Below, one piece after another: positions 25,125-35,374 of a DNA stretch of 64,000 bases. The notes below the pieces were generated by a model that was not told where the DNA came from, did not search any database, and was given only the letters and a program-made list of their open reading frames with translations. The position numbers were made by a program, and so were the translations under genes. How positions within the stretch are numbered: the stretch's first letter is position 1; the number at the start of each line of letters is the position of its first letter. The DNA comes from Chamaecyparis obtusa (lineage: Eukaryota > Streptophyta > Pinopsida > Cupressales > Cupressaceae): the NCBI GenBank assembly GCA_027943335.1, contig BSBK01008415.1:1-64000 (forward strand), written 5' to 3'.

Positions 25125-26318
25125 ATGGAGGTATTCAAACTAAACAAGGTGATTCAAAATGAAAAGCTAGATCTGGAAGTGGCCATAGCTAAACTTAAAG
25201 AAGTAAAAGAACATCTTTCCCAATCCCTAAGAAGAAGGAAGGAACTTGCAAATCAGATGAATGATCAGAATTACATTGAAGAAAAGATTGAAGATCTTTT
25301 TCCCTCAGATAGCTCAGATGAAGCAAACAATGTTGTCAAAGAACTCCTAGAAAAGAATGGGTCTCTGCAGGAAGAAGTGAGAAAATTAAAAAGAGAACAA
25401 GAGCTACACTCTACAAGATTTTGTGAGATCTTGGAAAAAAGAAACAAGTTGAAAGATGAATTAGATGGAAGGAACAATGAAGTCCAAAATAAAACCCTTC
25501 AGCTAGAAAACCTAATTGATCAAATCTCTCATACAAATGAGGAAATTCTGACTCTAAGTTCAGAAATAGAAAGCACAAGAGAAGAACTAAGATCTGAAAA
25601 GCAAATCAATCAAAGATTGGTGGATGACCTAAACACCGAAAAACAAATCAATGAAAGAATGCTGAAAAGCCAAGAAGACTTAGATCAGCTTTATAATCAA
25701 AATTTTCATAGGCAAAAAGGAAAAGCAAGACTTGGATACAAATCAGAAGGTGAATCTTCTAAGCAAGGTACTCAAAGGAATCAGAAACCTACTTGTAATC
25801 ATTGTGGAAAAATAGGACATACTTCAAATAAATGTTGGAGCAATGAAAAAGAAGAATTCAATGGAAAATGTTACAACTGCAATCAGCATGGTCACAAAGC
25901 AAATGAATGCAGGGAAAAACCAAGATTCAAAGGTAATTGTCACAAATGCAACAAACAAGGTCACAAGGCATCCGAGTGCAGATCCAAAACATTCAATCCA
26001 GCAGAACAAATTATGAAAGAAATGTTTGGATGGGATTACAACACCTGGTGTAGATGTCATTACTGTGGAGAATATGGACACATTGGCATGAACTGCATAA
26101 AACATCATCTAAGGAAAAGAGATACTACCGTAAGATGCTTCAAATGCACTAAACTCGGTCACATAGCCAGAAATTGCATGAATGCTAGCGAAGTTGAAGA
26201 TGGAAAGAAGAATGAAGCAACTAAGGTCAGGAAACAGGTAAGACAAAAGTGGATTCCTAAATCTACCGAGCAAACCAGTCCAAGTAATGGAATGGGTGGC
26301 TCTACCGACTCAAACTAA
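25125..26318 (+). CDS. E1 Gag-like protein, coiled coil plus five CCHC knuckles
   Basis: This is an intact 397-codon ORF, the first after the primer site, starting MEVFKLNKV. Residues 1-190 are almost entirely charged heptad-like helix (coiled coil). Residues 191-220 are a basic linker. Five CX2CX4HX4C knuckles follow at 224-237, 249-262, 272-285, 311-324 and 338-351, then a basic tail. CCHC knuckles bind nucleic acid, so a role in packaging element RNA is likely. The globular N-terminal Gag domain of copia elements is not evident, and five knuckles is more than the usual one or two. E2's copy is colinear but broken. Confidence 0.88.
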   Translation: MEVFKLNKVIQNEKLDLEVAIAKLKEVKEHLSQSLRRRKELANQMNDQNYIEEKIEDLFPSDSSDEANNVVKELLEKNGSLQEEVRKLKREQELHSTRFCEILEKRNKLKDELDGRNNEVQNKTLQLENLIDQISHTNEEILTLSSEIESTREELRSEKQINQRLVDDLNTEKQINERMLKSQEDLDQLYNQNFHRQKGKARLGYKSEGESSKQGTQRNQKPTCNHCGKIGHTSNKCWSNEKEEFNGKCYNCNQHGHKANECREKPRFKGNCHKCNKQGHKASECRSKTFNPAEQIMKEMFGWDYNTWCRCHYCGEYGHIGMNCIKHHLRKRDTTVRCFKCTKLGHIARNCMNASEVEDGKKNEATKVRKQVRQKWIPKSTEQTSPSNGMGGSTDSN

Positions 26319-26729
26319 ATTTCCAAGAAAGCACTGGAACTGTATTCTCATTGACCAATTTCAAGCAGTTCCAGAACTGAATTAAAAGAAAGATCTAAAT
26401 CAGCATACAAGATGCAATAAGATCACAGGAAGGTCAGTATCAATTTTCACTGAGCAAGGTCGGTACCAGTCTTTACCGAACGAGGTCGGAGTAATATGAA
26501 TTCTCAAGTTCACCGAGTTGCAAAGTCTTTACCGAGCAATTAATTCATAGTGGGTCTGTCAAAATTCATACCCTAATTTGTACTGAGCATTAATGATAGA
26601 GTTGTAAACAAAAGGCAAGAAACCAAACTCATTCTTCACCGCGAACTTTAGCACTTTGAGAGCAAAAAATTTCCAGAGCAATCAAGCGATTCAAATACTT
26701 TTGCGGAAAAGAATTTTTTGTGAGCTACC
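26319..26729 (+). other. E1 spacer between gag and ORF2
   Basis: A non-coding interval of about 410 bp, rich in ACCGAG and GAGGTCGG words (for example around 26455-26545). A matching spacer lies at 30585-31000 in E2. No splice or ribosome signal can be assigned. Confidence 0.6.
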
Positions 26730-28328
26730 ATGGCATCATCCAGCACTTTAGCAAAGAAAGGATCAGAAATGTTAGTCCAAGGGGAATGGAGAGCACTAGA
26801 TTTCAAGCTCGTGCCTGCAATTGCAGCAGCCCTAGACCCAAACGAAGCTCAATCTCAGATTCCTCCTAAGGTACTACTTGTTAATGATATTCACAATCAT
26901 TTCAATTGTGCAATTCAAGAAATGGGAAACCTAGAGCTAGATATTGTGCGTGAGGAACTATGTGTGGATGGTATTCTAAAACCCGAGCACAAACATCTAG
27001 AAGATAAGGGATTAGTTCACATTTCACATTTACCTCAAAACTTTCAGGAGAAATGGGTTAGATACATTCTCAACTATGTACATGATGGCAAGATTTGGCT
27101 TGAGCAACCCATAGAGATCACTAAGAAGATGATTCATCAAATCACCAGTCTTCCCATGTTAAACAAAGCTAAATCTACCAAAACCCTAGGTCGGCTGGAA
27201 CTGGAGAAGAAAACCCTAGCTGAGTGGGATGGTAGAGGCATGAAAGTAAGCAGCATTACTGATGCTGAACTGAAGTTTGGAACACACATCATTGCCCATA
27301 AGATATACAATTCAAGTCGACAGAATAGTGTATCCTGTGAAGCCATAGACCTAGCATACAAAGTGGTCAAGAATAACTTATCATTTGACCTTACAGATTT
27401 GTTATTAAAATAGTTTAACAAGAACATGGAAAGCATTCAAACTTCCAAAAACAATCCATGTAAGTTTGGATCTCTACTGGTCTGTTTATTCTTCTATGTT
27501 CAGAAATTCTTCCCTTCCAAAGGAAAAGTAATATGGAGAAAAGATGTGCCAATTCTTTATGAGATAAATGAATATATTTCAGAAATGGGTCAAAATTTTG
27601 AGAGCATCATGGATAGTTATTTTGAGTCTTTCAAAGAGAAAATGAATGACAGATTTCGGATTCCACAGAAGTTGGTTGAGGATTATAAGGATGATATTTG
27701 TTTCATGGTGGACTGTGACAGAGTATACATTCAAGCATCTAAACCAAGGATTGTACATGTAGAACCCCTCCCCTCTCAGTAACTTGGTTAATTCCTAAAT
27801 ATTTCCAACAATTGGAAATATTCCTAAATATTTCCAACCTTCCTTATGAGGTAAACATTGATGAGACAAAGAATATCATTGAAGCCCTTCCTAATCAGCC
27901 TATTAATCCCAAAGCTCCATATTTTGGAACATATGAAGAAGCAAAGGTGAGAATTGAACTAAGCATAAAGCTTCCTCAGGCGGTAAATAAAGGAAAGAAG
28001 AGGATAGCCAAAATGCAAATGCTAACCAAGGACAAAGAAGAAGACACTGAAGAAGAAAAGGAAAAGGATGAGAAAATAGAGGAACCAGAACCTGCAAAGA
28101 AGAAAGGAAAGGTATTCATCACCAAGGCACCTAAGCCTCCCACTGCTGTATTTACAAGAAGTGCAAGGGGTAAGGCAGACAAGGTAGACAAAGATATAAT
28201 ATTCAAAAGGCCTCCTCTAACCCTTCAAGAGAATATCAAACTTTTTAGAGAAGGATCAGGATCTGGAGTAAGTAATATAAAATCTTTTAAATATGAAACA
28301 AGAACGGAAACAGAACAAAAGGAGATTG
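26730..28328 (+). pseudogene. E1 ORF2, 5' part (unknown protein)
   Basis: It starts MASSSTLAKKGSEMLVQGEW and is colinear with E2's ORF2. It is broken by a TAG at 27411-27413, by a 71-bp insert at 27768-27838 that shifts the frame, and by E2 at 28329. The protein is not one I recognise. See the E2 ORF2 entry for its features. The 3' part is at 35375-36992. Confidence 0.85.
27768..27838 (+). repeat. 71-bp insert copied from LTR end and primer site
   Basis: The insert is absent from E2's ORF2 at the same point (about 32040). Its first ~50 bases match the LTR 3' end plus the start of the primer site (CTCAGTAACTTGGTTAATTC ... TTTCCAACAATTGG). The rest repeats ATTCCTAAATATTTCCAAC once more. It adds a stop (27780-27782) and shifts the frame. 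Confidence 0.9.
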
Positions 28329-29324
28329 TGTTGGCATTAAATAGAATTGCCACTAGTGAGAACACTGATTTGCATTCTGGGTGCAAACCGAGCAGACAGT
28401 GCAAACCGAGCAAGTTAGTACAAACCGAATAGGACAGTGTAAACCGAGTAACATCATGTCTACCGAGTCACCAGTATTTACCGAGTTCAAAACCTACCGA
28501 GTGATCAGTATGAACCGTACCTTCACTTCTACAGAGTGCATGATGATGTCGAGTAATGCAGTGGACGCCGAGTATCAGAAAGTCACCGAGTTAGTTTGCA
28601 GGAACCGTGTAACCATACTTGGGCCGACTTAGTAGCACTTATGTTTATTTGTCAAAGCCGACTTTGTAATTGTAATTGTAATTAATTATTTAAGACTTGT
28701 ACATAAACAATGTTGTAAAAATGTCAAAAATGTAAGAAGCATATATGTGAAAAAGAAAGAAAGGCAGAGATAAGCGAATTACAAAGGGCTTCAGCAGTAT
28801 AAGGAACAGCAAAGACAAATTCATCACAGAAGGTGATCAGTACATCAGCGAATCTCAATCAGCAATCCAGTTGCAAAGCCAGAGATCTACTGTTTCATCC
28901 TAACAGGTGAATCAGTACTAAATCCTTTAAGCGGGTAGACTTAACAGTCTTTTGTAAAATCTCTTTACCGAGTGCATACTTCATTGTATGTTTTGTAAAT
29001 CCTTTAACAGGGTGGATTTAGCAATCCTTATTGCTCCTAATAGGGCAGATCATCAGAAGTGATCAAATTGTAAGCCTTAACCGGCCAACTTTATTCTGCA
29101 GTATTAAAGCTTTGTGGGTTTCATCCCCACCCCAGTTTTACTTTCTTTTTGGAAGGTTTCTGGGTAACCAAATCTATGTGTCATTATTGTGAATGCATTT
29201 AAGTTTCATGCTTTCTATATGCAAAGGTTAAAAGTAAATTACATGTTAAATTGAAAAAAATTTGGAGTTACTGATTCACCCCTCCCCTCTCAGTAACTCG
29301 GTTAATTCCTGAATATTTCCAACA
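28329..29324 (+). repeat. E2 5' LTR
   Basis: 996 bp, from TGTTGGCATTAAATAG to TTTCCAACA. It has about three units of the 19-bp repeat (28381-28436) and at least seven ACCGAG words. The TATA box position reads TACATAA (28700-28706) instead of the TATATAA in its partner, a change since insertion that may weaken the promoter. Confidence 0.95.
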
Positions 29325-29326
29325 AT

Positions 29327-29337
29327 TGGTATCAGAG
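29327..29337 (+). promoter_or_regulatory. E2 primer binding site
   Basis: TGGTATCAGAG begins two bases after the LTR and then diverges (TAG instead of C). It matches initiator tRNA-Met over 11 bases. Confidence 0.9.
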
Positions 29338-29390
29338 TAGCAGTGGTTCTCAAGATAAAGCTTAACTAGCTTGAGCAAAGATCTAGGACA

Positions 29391-30584
29391 ATAAAGGTAT
29401 TCAAACTGAACAAGGTGATTGAAAATGAAAAGCTAGATCTGGAAATGGCCATAGCTAAACTCAAAGAAGCAAAAGAACATCTTTCCCAATCCCTAAGAAG
29501 AAGGAAGGAACTTGCAAATCAGATGAATGATCAGAATTAGATTGAAGAAAAGATTGAAGATCTTTTTCCCTCAAATAACTCAGATGAAGCAAACAATGCT
29601 GTCAAAGAACTCCTAGAAAAGAATGGGTCTCTGCAGGAAGAAGTGAGAAAATTAAAAAGAGAACAAGAGCTACACTCTACAAGATTCTGTGAGATCTTGG
29701 AACAAAGAAACAAGTTGAAAGATGAATTAGATGGAAGGAACATTGAAGTCCAAAATAAAACCCTTCAACTAGAAAACCTAATTGATCAGATCTCTCATAC
29801 AAATGAGAAAATTCTGAATCTAAGATCAGAAATAGAAACCACAAGAGAAGAACTAAGATCTGAAAAGGAAATCAATCTAAGATTGGTGGATGACCTAAAC
29901 GCTGAAAAACAAATCAATGAAGGAATGCTGAAAAGTCAAGAAGACTTGAATCAGCTGTATGAGCGAAATCTTCATAGGCAAAAAGGAAAAGCGGGACTTG
30001 GATACAAAGGAGAAGGCGAATCTTCTAAGCAAGGTACTCAAAGAAATCAAAAACCTACTTGTAATCATTGTGGTAAAATAGGACATACTTCAAATAAATG
30101 TTGGAACAATGAAAAAGAAGAATTCAATGGAAAATGTTACAGCTGCAATCAACCTGGTCACAAAGAAAATAAATGCAGGGAAAAACCAAGATTCAGAGGT
30201 AATTGTCACAAGTGCAACAAACAAGGTCACAAGGCATCCGAGTGCAGATCCAAAACATTTAATCCAGCAGAAAAAATTATGAAAGCAATGTTTGGATGGG
30301 ACTACAACACCTGGTGTAGATGTCATTACTATGGAGAATATGGACACATTGGCATGAATTGCATAAAACATCATCTAAGGAAAAGAGATACTACCGTAAG
30401 ATGCTTCAAATGCACTAAACTAGGTCACATAGCCAGAAACTGCATGAATGCTAGTGAAGTTGAAGATGGAAAGAAGAATAAAGCAACTAAGGTCAGGAAA
30501 CAGGTGAGACAAAAATAGATTCCTAAATCTACCGAGCAATCCAGTCCAAGTAATGGAATGGATGGCTCTACCGACTCAAACTAA
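29391..30584 (+). pseudogene. E2 Gag-like protein (three lesions)
   Basis: The 398-codon region is exactly colinear with E1's intact gag and has no indels. The start codon has become ATA (29391-29393), codon 50 is TAG (29538-29540), and codon 376, Trp in E1, is TAG (30516-30518). Knuckle four has lost a cysteine (CHYYGEYGHIGMNC). The other four CCHC knuckles are intact. An internal ATG at 29643 opens a 291-codon frame that keeps the knuckles but lacks most of the first half of the coiled coil. This copy is unlikely to make functional Gag. Confidence 0.9.
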
Positions 30585-31000
30585 ATTTCCAAGAAAGCAC
30601 TGGAACTGTATTCTCATAGACCAATCTCAAGAAGTTCCAGAACCGAATTAATAGAAAGATCTAAATCAGCATACAAGATGCAGTAAGATCACAGGGAGGT
30701 CAGTATCAGTCTTCACCGAGTGAGGTCGGTACCTGTCTTTACCGAGTGAGGTCGGAGCAATATGAATTCTCAAGTTCACCGAGTTGCGAAGTCTTTACCG
30801 AGCAATTAATTCTTAGTGGGTGACAGTTTGTCAGAATTCATACCCTAATTTGTACTGAGCATTAATGACAGAGTTATAAAAAAAAAGCAAGTAATCGAAC
30901 TCATTCTTCACCGCGAACCTTTAGCACTTTGAGAGCAGAAAATTTCAAGACCAACCCAGCGATTCAACACTTTTGCGAAAGGAATTTTCTGTGAGCTACC

Positions 31001-34000
31001 ATGGCATCATCCAGCACTTCAGCGAAGAAAGGATCTGATATGTTAGTCCAAGGGGAATGGAAAGCACCAGATTTCAAGATCGTGCCTGCAATTGCAGTAG
31101 CCCTAGATCCGAACGGAGCTCAATCTCAGATTCCTCCTAAGGTACTACTTATTAATGATATCCACAATCATTTCAACTATTCAATTCATGAAATGGGGAA
31201 CCTAGAATTAGATACTGTGCGTGAAGAACTGTGTGTGGATGGTATTCTGAAACCCGAGCACAAACATCTGGAAGATAAAGGTTTAGTTCACATTGCACAT
31301 CTACCTCGAAACTTTCGAGATAAATGGGTTAGATACATTCTCAGCCGTGTACATGATGGCAAGATTTGGCTTGAGCAACCCATAGAAATCACAAAGAAGA
31401 TTATTCATCAAATCACCGGTCTTCCCATGTTGAACAAAGCAAAAACTACCAAAACCCTAGGTCGGACGGAACTAGAGAAGAAAACCCTAGCCAAGTGGGA
31501 TGGTAGAGGCATGAAAGTTAGCAGCATTACCGATGCTGAACTGAAGTTTGGTACACACATCATTGCCCATAAGATTTACAGTTCTAGTCGACAGAATAGT
31601 GTCTCCTGTGAAGCTATTGACCTAGCATACAAAGTGGTCAAGAATAACTTAACATTTGACCTAGCAGACTTATTGTTAAAGCAGTTTAACAAAAACATGG
31701 AAAGCATTCAAACTTCCAAAAACAATCCATGTAAGTTTGGATCCTTATTGGTCTGTTTATTCTTCTATGTTCAAAAATTCTTCCCTTCTAAAGGAAAAGT
31801 TGTATGGAGAAAAGATGTGCCAGCCCTTTATGAAATAAATGAATACATCTCAGAAATGGGTGAAAATTTTGAAAGCATCATGGATAATTATTTTGAGTCT
31901 TTCAAAGAGAAAATGAATGATAGATTTCAGATTCCACAGAAGCTGGTGGAAGATTACAAGGATGACATTTGTTTTATGGTGGATTGTGATAATGTATATA
32001 TTCAAGCAGCTAAACCGAGGACTGTATATGTAAAACCTCTTCCTTATGAGGTAAATATTGATGAAACCAAGAATATCATTGAAGCTCTTCTTAATCAGCC
32101 TGTCAATCCCAAAGCTCCATATTTTGGAACATATGATGAAGCTAAGGTAAGAATTGAACTAAGCATAAAGCTTCCATAGGCGGTAAACAAAGGAAAGAAG
32201 AGGATAGCCAAAATGCAAATGATAACCGAGGACAAAGAAGAAAAAGATGAAGAAGAAGAGGAAAAGGATGAGAAAACAGAGGAACCAGAACCTACAAAGA
32301 AGAAAGGAAAGGTATTCATCACTAAGGTACCTAAGCCTCCCACTGCTGTATTTACAAGGAGAAATGCAAGAGGCAAGGCAAACAAGGCAGATAAAGACAT
32401 AGTATTCAAAAGGCCTCCTCTAAACCTTCAAGAAAAGATCAAACTCTTTAGAGACGGATCAGGATCTGGAGTAAGTAACATAAAATCCTTTAAATATGAA
32501 ACCAGATCGGAAATAGAACAGAAGGAAATAGAAGATGCTGTTATTGAAAAGATGGGACAGTGGAAATACTCTCCTGAAGAAATAGCCCCACAGATTCCAG
32601 CAGTTCTATTAAATCCAATAAAAATGAGATGGAGAAATGCAAAGCAAACTGTGATAGACATATTCGATCAAACCCTGAGACAGTTAACTCCGAGCTTGAA
32701 AAATGATGAAGTAAAGAAGGCATTAAAAGAAAATGAAAGTAAGATGACATTAAAGTTCAATACTTGTTTGATTTTGATCAACAATATTGAATCGGTTGTG
32801 AAGGCTGCAAATGCCACATGGAAGAACATATACCACCTTCACCAACCGAGTATTGAAACAGTCATAATAAAAGATATTGAAGATGACAGTGATGAACAAG
32901 AAGAAGACACTGAGGTAGATGATACTGTGAGGATAGCAGCAGAAGTCATTGCATCCCTTCCTACCTCTCCAGTAAAAGTTTCTACATCCATCCCGGAGAC
33001 ACCTTCAAGCATGGTTTTGACAACTTCAACATTTGTCCAATCATCTTTAGCAACAGAAGCAACTATCATTTCTTCTACCGAGTTGCAGTCTCCCATTTCA
33101 TCAAGTTTTCCAGCAGTAAGTTTTCCAATTTTTGAATCTTCAAGTCTAAATATTTTAAGTTCTCCAGTAGAAAGTATACCAGTCTCTATAGCTAGCCCTA
33201 CTATATCTACTGTCACTACTACCAAGGCATTAAGTACAGATAAGCCTAAGGCTCTACCGAGTATAAAATTTTTGGGTAAGAATGTAGTAGAGGATATAGA
33301 CTTAGATGAAGAGATAGAAATTCCAACATTAGATTTTGCAAATCTATCAGCGGACCAAATGCAAAATATAGGTGAGATCCTCCAAAGGAAAGCAAAATGA
33401 AAGAAGCTTAAAGAGGAGAGAGACAAGGAATATCAAATCATCAAGGATGCTAAGGACATTTTTTCTGATGCATTAGGTATTAAAGTAGACTCCTCCCAAC
33501 ATATTTTGCTACAATTAGCAGAAGCAGTTAATAAATACAATGAGGATTCATCTGGGATAGAAAAGTTAGTTGAAAGAGCCAAGAAGAGATTCAACAATAA
33601 AGTGCTTGAGCACATTGCTCAGCACATAGCTATTAACCAAGTAGAATTATCTTCAGTTTTGTCAAACATTGAATCTATCTATTCGAATGCTACCTCTCTT
33701 TTGGCCAGATTGTACAATATTGCCGAGTTCACAAAGGATGTTAAGGATAAAATGAATAAAATGGATGAGGATATGAAGATTAGCATACAGAAGCTGCAAC
33801 TTGAACCAAGTTCAAGCTCTACTCATCACATGAAAATCTCACACCTATCAAACATGCAGTCTGATCTACTGAAAGAAGACACAAGGATCCGGTCCACACT
33901 GCTAGACATCCAACACTTGATCCTTCCCATCATGAATACAATGTATAAGCACATTGAACATTCCAAAACATTGATTCATGACAATCAGTTCTCTATAGCA

Positions 34001-34141
34001 GATCACATGATTGAACTCTCTGCAGAAGTCCAAATTGCAATCCAAACATGTAAGATTCTGCAAGAAAGTTGGGACAGAACCCTGGCACTAATAATGAAGG
34101 TACATTTTGATTTTCTATCAAATTTTGGATTCTCTCTGTAA
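31001..34141 (+). pseudogene. E2 ORF2, unknown protein of about 1046 codons
   Basis: One frame starts MASSSTSAKKGSDMLVQGEW and has only two stops, at codons 393 (TAG, 32177-32179) and 800 (TGA, 33398-33400). I do not recognise the family. Residues 1-390 look globular (LVCLFFYVQKFFPSKGKVVW near 250). 405-440 is acidic then Lys-rich. 500-620 contains KMGQWKYSPEEIAPQIPAVL. 654-746 is Ser/Thr/Pro-rich. 800-1046 is mostly helical and ends NFGFSL. No protease, integrase, reverse transcriptase or RNase H motif was found. E1 has the same ORF, so it belongs to the element and is not a chance frame. Confidence 0.85.
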
Positions 34142-34378
34142 ATAACTTGTATACACACCTTTGGCATTATCGTCAAAAAGGGGGAGATATGTATAGAGGG
34201 AGATATATGTATAGAAGAAGATTTGTATAGAAACAGTTAGCACATTGAAAGGGGGAGACAATGTATAAAGCTCTATAACAAAGACAAATTTTGAAAAATC
34301 AAAATAAAACTCAGCATGATTCATGTATATAAGTTTTGGCCAATAAGTGTTTTTGTCACTAATGCCAAAGGGGGAGAT
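34142..34378 (+). promoter_or_regulatory. E2 3' leader with three purine tracts
   Basis: AAAAAGGGGGAGAT (34175-34188), GAAAGGGGGAGA (34247-34258) and the LTR-adjacent polypurine tract CCAAAGGGGGAGAT (34365-34378). TAATGCCAA just before and TTGGCATTA just inside the LTR are inverted, placing the last tract in a hairpin loop. GTATAGA is repeated between the tracts. Confidence 0.8.
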
Positions 34379-35374
34379 TGTTGGCATTAAATAGAATTGC
34401 CACTAGTGACAACACTTATTTGCATTCTGGGTGCAAACCAAGCAGACAGTGCAAACCGAGCAAGTTAGTACAAACCGAATAGGACAGTGTAAACCGAGTA
34501 ACATCATGTCTACCGAGTCACCAGTATTTACCAAGTTCAAAACCTACCGAGTGATCAGTATGAACCGTGCCTTCACTTCTACCGAGTGCATGACGATGCC
34601 GAGTAATGCAGTGGACGCCGAGTATCAGAAAGTCACCGAGTTAGTTTGCAGGAACTGTGTAACCATACTTGGGCCGACTTAGTAGCACTTATGTTTATTT
34701 GTCAAAGCCGACTTTGTAATTGTAATTGTAATTAATTGTTTAAGACTTGTATATAAACAATGTTGTAAAAATGTCAAAAATGTAAGAAGCATATATGTGA
34801 AAAAGAAAGAAAGGCAGAGATAAGCGAATTACAAAGGGCTTCAGCAGTATAAGGAACAGCAAAGACAAATTCATCACAGAAGGTGATCAGTACATCAGTG
34901 AATCTCAATCAGCAATCCAGTTGCAAAGCCAGAGATCTACTGTTTCATCCTAACAGGTGAATCAGTACTAAATCCTTTAACCGGGTAGACTTAACAGTCT
35001 TTTGTAAAATCTCTTTACCGAGTGCATACTTCATTGTATGTTTTGTAAATCCTTTAACAGGGTGGATTTAGCAATCCTTATTGCTCCTAACAGGGCAGAT
35101 CATCAGAAGTGATCAAATTGTAAGCCTTAACTGGCCAACTTTATTCTGCAGTATTAAAGCTTTGTGGGTTTCATCCCCACCCCAGTTTTACTTTCTTTTT
35201 GGAAGGTTTCTGGGTAACCAAATCTATGTGTCATTATTGTGAATGCATTTAAGTTTCATGCTTTCTGTATGCAAAGGTTAAAAGTAAATTACATGTTAAA
35301 TTGAAAAAAATTTGGAGTTACTGATTCACCCCTCCCCTCTCAGTAACTCGGTTAATTCCTGAATATTTCCAACA
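34379..35374 (+). repeat. E2 3' LTR
   Basis: 996 bp, with TATA box TATATAA at 34750-34756. The stem AGTTACTGA/TCAGTAACT lies close to the 3' end. It differs from the 5' LTR by about 16 substitutions and no indels. Confidence 0.95.

Larger units (their letters stand above)
28329..35374 (+). mobile_element. Pol-less LTR retrotransposon E2 (inside E1)
   Basis: A 7046-bp element with two 996-bp LTRs (28329-29324 and 34379-35374). By eye they differ at about 16 positions (about 98.4% identity). GATTG flanks both sides (28324-28328 and 35375-35379). Interior order: primer site, gag (three lesions), spacer, ORF2 (two stops), three purine tracts, LTR. It belongs to the same family as E1, whose ORF2 it splits. 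It is younger than E1, whose LTRs differ at roughly twice as many sites. Confidence 0.95.

Noticed and set aside
32839..33426. 195-codon minus-strand frame (and 35687-36067 minus)
   Set aside because: It is a shadow of ORF2 on the opposite strand. ORF2 is conserved in both copies in the plus frame.
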